Notes under the pieces: generated by a model | Databases searched by the model: none | What the model was told of the DNA's origin: nothing | The model's input: the letters and a program-made list of their open reading frames with translations, nothing else | DNA from: a bacterium | GTDB lineage: Bacteria; Krumholzibacteriota; Krumholzibacteriia; LZORAL124-64-63 | Direction: 5' to 3' | Assembly: GCA_018652925.1 (NCBI GenBank) | Contig: JABIBH010000406.1 | Span: 1 to 6,061 of the forward strand | DNA length: 6,061 bases | Part shown: positions 1 to 5,248 of the stretch, piece by piece | Layout: every line of letters starts with the position of its first letter | How positions within the stretch are numbered: position 1 is the first letter of the stretch | Made by a program: the position numbers and the translations under genes

Positions 1-1044
1 CAGCTGGCAGTTCACTCTGTTATGCAGGACGGCGAAGCAGTTGTTTTAATTCATAACGACAAAACAAATATGAATCTTGAAATTGTTGACCCTGAACTTT
101 TGCCAGTCCAGCATAACCGCAGGCTTGATAACGGCAACTACATCAGAATGTCAATTGAGTTCAATTCAAATCGCCAGCCAATAGCCTACCATATTTTAGA
201 CAACTCAAAAAGTGATTTGTCTTACGGTTACGCAGGTTTAAGATATTTTAGAATTTCAGCCGATGATGTGATTCATACTTTTATTCCAGAATTCGTGGGT
301 CAGTCAAGAGGTAGGCCTGCGCTGTCAACTGCACTTTTGCGGATGAATATGCTACAAGGATATGAGGATGCCAGCTTAACGAATGCCAGAATTGGCGCAA
401 GTAAAATGGGCTTCTTTGAATCCGAATCTGGCGATGGATATGTTGGCGATGACAATGAAGATGGCACAATCATCATGGATGCAGAGCCTGGAGTTTTTGA
501 GCAGTTACCAACTGGAGTAAAATTCCAAAGCTATGACCCATCGTATCCAACTGGCGAATTCGGCGATTTTGTGAAAGCGAATCTGCGAGGAATTGCATCA
601 GGGCTTGGAGTTGATTATTCGAGTTTCTCGAACGACTTGGAAGGTGTCTCGTTCTCATCAGGCAGAATCGGAATGCTTGAAATGCGGGAGACTTGGAAGA
701 CGATGCAAGAGTGGTTCGCTGAAGCATTCTGCCAACAGGTCTATCAAGCATGGCTGAAGCACATGCTGATTGCTGGCAAGTTGGCCATAAACGGCAATCC
801 GCTACCTGTCTATAAAGCTGAGAAATTCAGCCGTGTCAATTTTCAAGGTAGGCGCTGGGATTGGGTTGATCCTAAAAAAGACATGGAAGCCAATCGCACG
901 GCAATTGAACTCGGCTTAAAATCACGGTCTGAAATCATTCGTGATATCGGTCGGGACCCTGACGAAGTCTGGCGAGAAATCCAAAAAGAGACTGAGCTAT
1001 TAATCCAGCTTGGAGTGATAAAAAAAGGAGAAGAGGATGAGTAA
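1..1044 (+). CDS. Phage portal protein, lambda (gpB) family, 5' end missing
   Basis: The portal forms the ring at the capsid vertex through which DNA is packaged and to which the tail is joined. The frame is open from base 1 (starting QLAVHSVMQDGEAVV), so the ATG at 22 is probably internal and the true start lies upstream; 347 codons are visible, against about 530 residues in lambda gpB. Family hallmarks seen are an RISADDVIHTF segment followed by GQSRGRPALS and a YEDASLTNARIGA helix, then GIASGLGVDYSSFSNDLEGV with FSSGRIG, and near the end a WDWVDPKKDMEAN segment followed by AIELGLKSRSEIIRDIGRD, typical of the C-terminal part of lambda-type portals. It overlaps the next gene by 8 bases, and the downstream ribosome binding site lies inside its last codons, suggesting coupled translation. 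The family call is by recalled motif pattern; the role is inferred from it. Confidence 0.93.
   Translation, partial: QLAVHSVMQDGEAVVLIHNDKTNMNLEIVDPELLPVQHNRRLDNGNYIRMSIEFNSNRQPIAYHILDNSKSDLSYGYAGLRYFRISADDVIHTFIPEFVGQSRGRPALSTALLRMNMLQGYEDASLTNARIGASKMGFFESESGDGYVGDDNEDGTIIMDAEPGVFEQLPTGVKFQSYDPSYPTGEFGDFVKANLRGIASGLGVDYSSFSNDLEGVSFSSGRIGMLEMRETWKTMQEWFAEAFCQQVYQAWLKHMLIAGKLAINGNPLPVYKAEKFSRVNFQGRRWDWVDPKKDMEANRTAIELGLKSRSEIIRDIGRDPDEVWREIQKETELLIQLGVIKKGEEDE
1022..1030 (+). promoter_or_regulatory. Ribosome binding site of the protease-capsid gene
   Basis: A-rich AAAAAGGAG lies 6 bases before the ATG at 1037, near-ideal Shine-Dalgarno spacing. It sits within the last codons of the portal gene and fixes the start of the next reading frame at 1037. 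Confidence 0.85.
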
Positions 1045-2866
1045 CGAAAGTGTCGTTCGAGATTTTAGCGACAAAATTCAAAACAGGAAAATCAAAATAA
1101 ACAGAACTGGAATCGACACCGAAGCCAGAACTGTTGAAATTGCATTCAGCTCAACCGCTCCTTACGAAAGATATTTCGGAATGGAAATCTTGAGCCATGA
1201 AAATGAAGCCGTAGATTTAAAACGGCTCAATAACGGTGGTGCCGTTTTGGCAGACCACGACCACACTGACCAGATTGGTGTCATTGAAAAGGCTTGGGTT
1301 GACAATGCTCAAGTTGGGCGCGCCTTAATTCGCTTTGGACGCAGTGAAAGAGCGTGTGAAATTTTCAATGATGTTGCTGACGGAATTCGTCGGCATATCT
1401 CGGTCGGTTATCAAGTCCACGAAATGAAACTGACGAAGGAAGTCAGCGATGGAGTGGATGAGTTCACGGTCACAAAATGGTCACCGTATGAAGTTTCTTT
1501 GACCTCAATTCCTGCCGACACAACTGTCGGCGTTGGTCGCTCTGAAGAAAAAATGGCGACAACTGAAGATGTAATTGAGATTGAGAAACCTAAACCGAAA
1601 AGCAAACCTAAAAAGGAAACGGCAAAAAAGCCGGAGCCAAAAAAGGAGAATCAAATGTCAGAAGAGAAAACAGTAGATGTAACTGCTATTCAAGAGCAGG
1701 CGAGAAAAGGCGAACTACATAGAGTTCGTGAAATTCGCGCAATGGGCGATGCTCATAAAATGAGTGACAATGCCAGAAGCGCAATCGACAGTGGCAGATC
1801 AATTGAAGAATTCAGGGCTGAAGTTCTGGATGCAATTGCTTCAAAGCCAGTTTCAATTGAAACTGAAATCGGAATGACTCCAAAAGAACAACGCAACTAT
1901 TCAATGCTTCGCGCGGTGAATGCTGTTGTGACAGGTGACTGGTCAAATGCTGAACTTGAAAGAGAAGCATCTGATGAAGTTGCTAAACGAGTCGGCAAGA
2001 CTGCTCAAGGATTTTTCATTCCAATGGACATCCAGCAACGAGATGTAACAACTGCATCTGGTTCTGGTTCTGGTTCAATTGGTACTGATAACCTTGGCTC
2101 AAGCTTTATTGACCTTTTGCGTAATTCGTTGAAAGTCAAAGAGCTTGGCGCAACAGTTCTTGGTGGACTTGTTGGAAATGTTACAGTTCCTGCACTTACA
2201 ACTGGCGATGCTTCATACTGGGTTGACGAAAATTCAGCACCAACAGAAGGCGCTCCAGTTCTTGGTCAAGTTGCTTTGAACCCTAGCACAGTTGGCGCAC
2301 GTGTTGACTTGTCTCGCAGGTTCCTAGCTCAGTCAAGCTTTGATACTGAGGCAATGTTCAAAAACGATCTAGCACTTTCACTTGCAACTAAAATTGATTT
2401 AGCTGCGATTGCTGGCTCTGGCACAAGTCCAGAACCTGCTGGAATTTTAAACACAACTGGCATCGGTGCTGTTGACTTCACAGTTGAAGGCGCACCAACT
2501 TATGCTGAAATTGTAAGTATTTGGGAAGAAGTTGCAAAAGATAACGGACTTGTTGGAAATCCAGCATGGCTAACAAATGCAACTCTTGCTGGAGCGCTAA
2601 TGTCCACAGATTCATTCTCATCAGCAGGACTTCCTATTCTTGGCGACGGAAAAATCATGGGCTACGATTGCGCAATCAGCGAAAATGTAACAGCTAACCA
2701 TATCATATTTGGTAACTGGGCAGATTTGGTAATTGGAGAATGGGGCGCAATTGACATCGCTGTTGACAAAGCAAGTCTTTCAACAACTGGTGCTGTTCGA
2801 GTTGTAGCACTTCATGATGTTGGCATCGCACTTCGTCATGCTTCAAGTTTCGCTCACGGTGACTAA
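1037..2866 (+). CDS. Fused HK97-type prohead protease, scaffold segment and major capsid protein
   Basis: This 609-residue polyprotein joins two normally separate head genes. Residues about 15-170 resemble the HK97-family prohead protease (peptidase family S78): an LADHDHTDQIG segment with candidate catalytic His74 or His76, an RRHISVGY segment with candidate nucleophile Ser122, and SPYEVSLTSIPAD near 149-161, as at the end of the family domain. Residues about 183-206 are a Lys/Pro/Glu linker. Residues about 207-320 are charged and helical-looking, as in the delta (scaffolding) domain, and about 350-609 match HK97-fold capsid proteins: FIDLLRNSLKVKELGATVLGGLVGN-type opening split around residue 360, YWVDENSAPTEG, LSRRFLAQSS, PAGILNTTGIG, IIFGNWADLVIGEWG and a VRVVALHDVGIALRH ending. 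The protease would process the scaffold and itself during prohead maturation. An internal start (1655) probably also makes capsid precursor alone. Catalytic residues are assigned by pattern, not by alignment. Confidence 0.92.
   Translation: MSNESVVRDFSDKIQNRKIKINRTGIDTEARTVEIAFSSTAPYERYFGMEILSHENEAVDLKRLNNGGAVLADHDHTDQIGVIEKAWVDNAQVGRALIRFGRSERACEIFNDVADGIRRHISVGYQVHEMKLTKEVSDGVDEFTVTKWSPYEVSLTSIPADTTVGVGRSEEKMATTEDVIEIEKPKPKSKPKKETAKKPEPKKENQMSEEKTVDVTAIQEQARKGELHRVREIRAMGDAHKMSDNARSAIDSGRSIEEFRAEVLDAIASKPVSIETEIGMTPKEQRNYSMLRAVNAVVTGDWSNAELEREASDEVAKRVGKTAQGFFIPMDIQQRDVTTASGSGSGSIGTDNLGSSFIDLLRNSLKVKELGATVLGGLVGNVTVPALTTGDASYWVDENSAPTEGAPVLGQVALNPSTVGARVDLSRRFLAQSSFDTEAMFKNDLALSLATKIDLAAIAGSGTSPEPAGILNTTGIGAVDFTVEGAPTYAEIVSIWEEVAKDNGLVGNPAWLTNATLAGALMSTDSFSSAGLPILGDGKIMGYDCAISENVTANHIIFGNWADLVIGEWGAIDIAVDKASLSTTGAVRVVALHDVGIALRHASSFAHGD
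1643..1648 (+). promoter_or_regulatory. Internal Shine-Dalgarno for nested capsid start
   Basis: AAGGAG preceded by further A residues lies 6 bases before an in-frame ATG at 1655, inside the protease-capsid frame. It is as strong as the binding site of the full-length gene and lies exactly where the Lys/Pro linker gives way to the scaffold segment, so it looks functional. The A-rich Lys/Glu codons of the linker could also produce such a match by chance. Confidence 0.65.
1655..2866 (+). CDS. Major capsid protein precursor (scaffold plus HK97-fold capsid) from internal start
   Basis: This is a nested in-frame product of 403 residues beginning MSEEKTVDVTAIQEQ, close to the length of the separate HK97 capsid gene (385 residues with its delta domain). 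Residues about 1-115 are charged and probably helical, the scaffold segment expected to be removed by the protease; the shell-forming part follows, with a Gly/Ser run at about 135-143 and the capsid motifs from FIDLL at 151 onward. Independent initiation would supply the several hundred capsid subunits needed per head while full-length fusion supplies fewer protease copies, similar in logic to lambda C/Nu3, where scaffold is nested in the protease gene. Inferred from the ribosome binding site, position and length; no direct proof. The stretch from residue 177 to 222, which includes the E-loop region, has no lysine. Confidence 0.62.
   Translation: MSEEKTVDVTAIQEQARKGELHRVREIRAMGDAHKMSDNARSAIDSGRSIEEFRAEVLDAIASKPVSIETEIGMTPKEQRNYSMLRAVNAVVTGDWSNAELEREASDEVAKRVGKTAQGFFIPMDIQQRDVTTASGSGSGSIGTDNLGSSFIDLLRNSLKVKELGATVLGGLVGNVTVPALTTGDASYWVDENSAPTEGAPVLGQVALNPSTVGARVDLSRRFLAQSSFDTEAMFKNDLALSLATKIDLAAIAGSGTSPEPAGILNTTGIGAVDFTVEGAPTYAEIVSIWEEVAKDNGLVGNPAWLTNATLAGALMSTDSFSSAGLPILGDGKIMGYDCAISENVTANHIIFGNWADLVIGEWGAIDIAVDKASLSTTGAVRVVALHDVGIALRHASSFAHGD
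2057..2074 (+). repeat. Three tandem copies of TCTGGT in the capsid frame
   Basis: TCTGGT is repeated three times and encodes Ser-Gly repeats at residues 341-346 of the fusion, just upstream of the capsid shell domain. It is probably a flexible segment between scaffold and mature capsid N-arm. Being a hexamer, length change would keep the frame. Confidence 0.7.
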
Positions 2867-2882
2867 AAGTAAAACATAAACT

Positions 2883-2904
2883 TGGGAGGGCTTCGGTTCT
2901 CCCA
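2883..2904 (+). promoter_or_regulatory. Stable C(UUCG)G-capped RNA hairpin after the capsid gene
   Basis: TGGGAG pairs with CTCCCA, and two G-U pairs and a C-G pair extend the stem to 9 pairs closed by a UUCG tetraloop, one of the most stable RNA loop types. It begins 16 bases after the capsid stop codon and ends 19 bases before the next start. Only ATTTC follows, so it lacks the U-run of a normal intrinsic terminator. It more likely protects the 3' end of the capsid message, marks a processing point, or acts as a weak attenuator; the function is inferred. It forms the core of the 57-base gap at 2867-2923, where I see no promoter. Confidence 0.7.
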
Positions 2905-2923
2905 TTTCAAAAAAAGGAAAAAG

Positions 2924-3112
2924 ATGAGAATAGAATTGACAAGAAATACAGTTGTTGCGGGCAAGCCATACGGCATTGGCGATATTGCTGACTGCTCAGA
3001 TAAAGATGGCAAGTATCTGATTGCCATTAAGAAGGCAGTCCTTGCGCCAAAAGTAGTCGAAAAAGTAATCAGCAAAATCAAAAAGCCAGTATCTAAAAAA
3101 GGCAAGAAGTAA
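2924..3112 (+). CDS. Small Lys-tailed head protein, lambda FI position
   Basis: A 62-residue protein of uncertain function. The N-terminal part reads MRIELTRNTVVAGKPYGIG followed by a stretch ending YLIAIKKAVL, a layout I recall from short phage proteins encoded next to capsid genes (a beta-rich 'AGKPY..GD' motif, DUF7210-like). The C-terminal third is strongly basic, with 9 Lys in its last 21 residues, ending KKGKK. The ATG at 2924 is chosen because A-rich AAAAAAAGG lies about 6 bases upstream; the frame also opens further upstream at a TTG (2882), but that would translate through the stable hairpin. Its stop overlaps the next start by one base (TAATG). By position it could match lambda FI or a head-completion or decoration protein, but sequence similarity to FI is not evident. 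Confidence 0.7.
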   Translation: MRIELTRNTVVAGKPYGIGDIADCSDKDGKYLIAIKKAVLAPKVVEKVISKIKKPVSKKGKK

Positions 3113-3402
3113 TGGCTGTCGAAAACTCGGCAGACTTACTGGCAATGCTTGGTGATTTTGGCCAGACAGTGACCGTCTCGAAAGACGACTTTGACAGAGA
3201 CCTGATTACGGCAATTTATGATGAGGATTATGTTGAGAGCTTAGACATCGCGGGGGTCCGACCGCTCTTGCATTGCAGATCAACTGATGTTGCTGATGTA
3301 ATTCAAGGCGATGATGTCGAGGTTGCCGGCGTGGATTACCTTGTCGCCAAAGTTCAGCAAGACGGAACTGGCGTTACTATCCTAATTTTAGAAGAGCAGT
3401 AA
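3112..3402 (+). CDS. Head-tail joining protein, lambda gpFII-like
   Basis: A 96-residue acidic protein matching the pattern of the gpFII-like head-tail joining family (often labelled 'ATP-binding sugar transporter-like' in phage annotation). It has an LITAIYDEDY segment, a PLLHCRSTDVADVIQGDDV strand and turn, then GVDYLVAKVQQDGTGVTILI and LEEQ at the C-terminus; the 'VQ.DGTG.T.L.LE' ending is characteristic. In lambda, FII completes the head after DNA packaging and gives the attachment surface for the tail. Its start overlaps the preceding stop by one base, with an A-rich AAAAAAGG about 9 bases upstream. The position between the capsid and Z-like genes agrees with the lambda order. No catalytic function is expected. 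Confidence 0.82.
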   Translation: MAVENSADLLAMLGDFGQTVTVSKDDFDRDLITAIYDEDYVESLDIAGVRPLLHCRSTDVADVIQGDDVEVAGVDYLVAKVQQDGTGVTILILEEQ

Positions 3403-3403
3403 A

Positions 3404-3910
3404 ATGGAAATCTCGTTAAAAGGTGACATGAAAAAAATCACCAGAGATTTGAAAAAAGTAGAACGCAAGGTTGTTCCAAAAGCAACCGTTCGTGCTTTGA
3501 AAAAAACAGCGACAAAAGTTCAGGGCAGAGTTCGCAAAAGAATCGCAAAAAGAATCGGCGTTGCCCAAAAAGTCATCAAGCAGAAACAAGGAATCGCAAA
3601 GGCTAATTTCAGGAAGCAATCGACAGTTCTTTATTTGCGATACAAAGGCATAAATCCCTTGTCAATAAAAAAAGCGCAGCGAATGAAAAAGGGCTTCAAG
3701 GTTGGCAAAGAAAAGCATCCAATCGCATTCTCGCACGACGAGAAGGTCATTCTTGAACGAAAAGGCAAAAAGCAGTTGCCGGTCAGGGCGGTCAAAATCA
3801 AAATCTATCCGCACAAGGACAAACTGCACAGCATCGCAAACATACTGGCTCGGCGAACTTTCTTGAAAGAATTCAATCGAGATTTGAAGTGGAGGCTGAG
3901 GAAAAAATGA
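3404..3910 (+). CDS. Minor tail protein, lambda gpZ-like
   Basis: A 168-residue protein, slightly shorter than lambda gpZ (192 residues), which is needed for correct tail completion and DNA positioning at the head-tail junction. The N-terminal pattern, in which KKVERKVVPKATVRALKKTA is followed by KVQGRVRKRIAKR and then a KVIKQK segment, is typical of the Minor_tail_Z family. The protein is extremely basic: 54 Lys/Arg against 11 Asp/Glu by count, suggesting contact with DNA or with acidic partners. No membrane segment or signal peptide is visible. The ATG follows the upstream stop by one base (TAAAATG), with a modest GAAGAG-like site before it. It ends in a 4-base ATGA overlap with the gpU-like gene, indicating coupled translation. 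Confidence 0.83.
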   Translation: MEISLKGDMKKITRDLKKVERKVVPKATVRALKKTATKVQGRVRKRIAKRIGVAQKVIKQKQGIAKANFRKQSTVLYLRYKGINPLSIKKAQRMKKGFKVGKEKHPIAFSHDEKVILERKGKKQLPVRAVKIKIYPHKDKLHSIANILARRTFLKEFNRDLKWRLRKK

Positions 3911-4347
3911 GTCACGCTAGACAACAAATCAGGGATGCAATTATTATGCAGGTCACAGGCCTGCCAACTACTGGCGCAAATGTATATCAATCCAGAGTTC
4001 GAGTTTTTGACACCCTGCCATGTTTAAATGTTTTAACAATTAGTGAAGATTTAGATGCCGATAATTCTCAAATGCGTGGGATTCAAGCGCGGGAACTACA
4101 GATTGATATTGAAGTTAGAATAAAAAGTCCGTTGAATCTGGACGATTCGTTGGATACAATTGCGGTAGAAATTGAGTCGGCAATTGCCGACGATTCAACA
4201 CTTGGTGGCCTTGTGAAATTTATAGAGCTACAGGGGACCGAAATAGAATTTGACGACGACTTGGAACAGCCAGTCGGTCAAATGACAATGAGATGGCTAT
4301 GTCTCTATTTAATTGATTCTGGAAATCCAGAGTTGATAATTTCTTAA
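3907..4347 (+). CDS. Tail terminator (minor tail protein U-like)
   Basis: A 146-residue protein beginning MSHARQQIRDAIIMQVTGLP, with the family pattern of an N-terminal 'ARQQIR.A....TGL.TTGANVY.SRV' helix and strand, a central VLTISEDLD strand, an ARELQIDIEVRIK strand, the DDSLDTIAVEIESAIADD helix, and EQPVGQMTMRW near the end. gpU-like proteins cap the tail tube at its head end, stop tube polymerisation and form the head-binding face. The ATG at 3907 is preferred over an upstream GTG at 3889 because it sits in a 4-base ATGA overlap with the Z-like gene and has a GAGGA site about 5 bases upstream. Position directly before the tube gene is as in lambda (Z-U-V). Confidence 0.84.
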   Translation: MSHARQQIRDAIIMQVTGLPTTGANVYQSRVRVFDTLPCLNVLTISEDLDADNSQMRGIQARELQIDIEVRIKSPLNLDDSLDTIAVEIESAIADDSTLGGLVKFIELQGTEIEFDDDLEQPVGQMTMRWLCLYLIDSGNPELIIS

Positions 4348-4362
4348 AAAAGGAGAAATGAA

Positions 4363-4743
4363 ATGGCAATGCACGGATTTGAAGGAAGCATCGCAGTTGG
4401 CGCAAATGCAGTTGGAGCAGTTCAAAGCTGGTCATATTCAGAATCTGCTGATGTAGTTGAATATTCGTCAATGGGCGATGTCAACAAAAATTACGCAACA
4501 GGTTCAGTTGGTGGCTCTGGTTCAGGCACAGCTCTTTTGACAAAAGCTGATGCAGGTCAGGGCGACTTGACAACTGGCTCAAGTGTGACATTGAACTTAT
4601 ACACTGAAGGCGAAGCAACCGGCGATTACGAACTAACTGGAACAGTTGTAATTACTGGAGTAGATCGTGGAGCTGACAAGGGCGATATGGCTTCATTTAG
4701 TTTCAACTTCTCCGGAGTTCTAACTGAAGGAACAGCGAGCTAA
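4363..4743 (+). CDS. Major tail tube protein (gpV role)
   Basis: A 126-residue protein that would form the stacked hexameric rings of the flexible tail tube. It is Gly/Ser/Thr rich and predicted all-beta, beginning MAMHGFEGSIAVGANAVG, then a WSYSESADVVEYSSMGD segment, a GSGSGTALL turn, a QGDLTTGSSVTLNLYTEGE strand pair, and VVITGVDRGADKGDMASFS leading to the closing FNFSGVL strand. The 'SW.....AD.....SMGD...' and the final 'F.F.G.L' patterns are typical of short phage tube proteins. A strong AAAAGGAG lies 8 bases before the ATG; an out-of-frame ATG at 4358 is ignored. It lacks the extra C-terminal Ig-like domain of lambda gpV (246 residues). Its 3' end overlaps the chaperone gene by one base (TAATG). 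Confidence 0.87.
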   Translation: MAMHGFEGSIAVGANAVGAVQSWSYSESADVVEYSSMGDVNKNYATGSVGGSGSGTALLTKADAGQGDLTTGSSVTLNLYTEGEATGDYELTGTVVITGVDRGADKGDMASFSFNFSGVLTEGTAS

Positions 4744-5099
4744 TGAGTGTAATTGACTTTGCAAAATCTCATTATCGCAAGCAACTTGATGGCGAAATGA
4801 TTGTGATCGATGTGCCTGAATGGGTTGACGAAAACGGCAACCCTACTCGCATTTTTATTCAACCTGTTTCGCTCAAAGAGAAAAACGCCATCTTCAAATA
4901 CCAAGCAGACAACTCACTTGAAGCACTTGCAGAAACGATGATTGTGCGATGTCGAACTGAAGACGGAAAGCTGATGTTTGCGAAAGCCGACAAGGTGCAT
5001 CTGATGCGAAGTGTTGACCCGGATGTAATTTCAAGAATAGTTTTTGAAATCAACACGAAGTCTCCTGAGCATCCAGTTGAAGACGCAAAAAAAAACTAG
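4743..5099 (+). CDS. Tail assembly chaperone, gpG-like (zero-frame product)
   Basis: A 118-residue protein from the reading frame between the tube and tape measure genes, the standard location of the G chaperone that coats the tape measure protein and recruits tube subunits. It starts MSVIDFAKSHYRKQ, continues with a PEWVDENGNPTRIFIQPVSL strand region and a helical LKEKNAIFKYQADNSLEALA segment, then MIVRCRTEDGKLMFAKADKV, a layout common to tail assembly chaperones of siphoviruses. The start overlaps the tube stop by one base with AAGGA about 11 bases upstream. The last sense codons are GCA AAA AAA AAC before TAG, which is a slippery run; most ribosomes should end here and a minority should shift to the -1 frame. 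No sequence identity with lambda G is claimed beyond position and architecture. Confidence 0.83.
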   Translation: MSVIDFAKSHYRKQLDGEMIVIDVPEWVDENGNPTRIFIQPVSLKEKNAIFKYQADNSLEALAETMIVRCRTEDGKLMFAKADKVHLMRSVDPDVISRIVFEINTKSPEHPVEDAKKN

Positions 5100-5248
5100 A
5101 AGACGATGCTGACCTGCTGACGATTTTTCACATTGCCCACGAGCTGAAAATGTCAGCATCGCAAGTAGCTGGTTTTTCTCTTGCTGAATTCGTGGGCTGG
5201 ATTGCATTTTTTCAAATAAGGAATGAGAAAAATGGGGCAAAGAGCTGA
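4743..5248 (+). CDS. Tail assembly chaperone G-T fusion by -1 programmed frameshift
   Basis: If ribosomes slip back one base on the A-run at 5087-5096, translation bypasses TAG at 5097-5099 and continues with CTA GAA GAC GAT (codons from 5096) for 50 more codons to TGA at 5246-5248, giving about 168 residues. The extension reads LEDDADLLTIFHIAHELKMS then a stretch holding AGFSLAEFVGWIAFFQIRNE and ends KNGAKS, a compact helical T-like domain with the 'F...EF..W.AF' pattern seen in T domains. In lambda the G-T product is made in a few percent of events, and its ratio to G is important for tail assembly; here the ratio is unknown. The other shifted frame closes within five codons. The extension has no start codon with a good ribosome binding site of its own, supporting frameshift expression. 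A sequencing error in the 9-A run could mimic this, but the context argues against it. Confidence 0.8.
5087..5096 (+). promoter_or_regulatory. Slippery site for -1 frameshifting
   Basis: Nine A residues and a C, read in zero frame as GCA AAA AAA AAC, contain two overlapping shift heptamers: A AAA AAA (5087-5093) and A AAA AAC (5090-5096). Both move ribosomes into the same -1 frame; they would differ only in residue 118 of the product (Lys for the first, Asn for the second). Confidence 0.78.
5104..5161 (+). promoter_or_regulatory. Frameshift-stimulating RNA stem downstream of the slippery site
   Basis: CGATGCTGAC at 5104-5113 is perfectly complementary to GTCAGCATCG at 5152-5161, a 10-bp stem with a 38-base loop. 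It begins 7 bases after the slippery heptamer, inside the usual 5-9 base spacing for a -1 stimulator. The loop could fold further or pair outside as a pseudoknot, but I do not see a decisive partner. The role is inferred from spacing and pairing. Confidence 0.65.

Noticed and set aside
281..751. Minus-strand open frames opposite the portal gene
   Set aside because: They lie wholly inside a recognisable + strand portal gene, have no ribosome binding site, and their products look like antisense artefacts rich in Leu, Arg, His and Ser.
1553..1555. Another in-frame ATG (residue 173) as an internal start
   Set aside because: Only a weak GAAG-type sequence precedes it, whereas ATG 1655 has AAGGAG at good spacing and starts a product of normal capsid-precursor size.
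1411..1605. Minus-strand open frame opposite the protease domain
   Set aside because: It is antisense to the conserved end of the protease and the linker, and no start signal is visible.
2883..2907. Intrinsic transcription terminator after the capsid gene
   Set aside because: The hairpin is strong but is followed by only three T residues and then CAAAAAAA, so the U-run is lacking; kept as a regulatory hairpin instead.
2882..2923. TTG-start extension of the small Lys-tailed protein
   Set aside because: It would begin in the stable hairpin with no ribosome binding site, while ATG 2924 has an A-rich GGA site upstream.
3889..3906. GTG start for the U-like protein
   Set aside because: The ATG at 3907 has a better ribosome binding site, forms the usual ATGA overlap, and begins the family-typical N-terminus.
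5223..5225. Upstream ATG as tape measure start
   Set aside because: AAGGA directly abuts it, leaving no spacing; the in-frame ATG at 5232 is 9 bases away from the same site.
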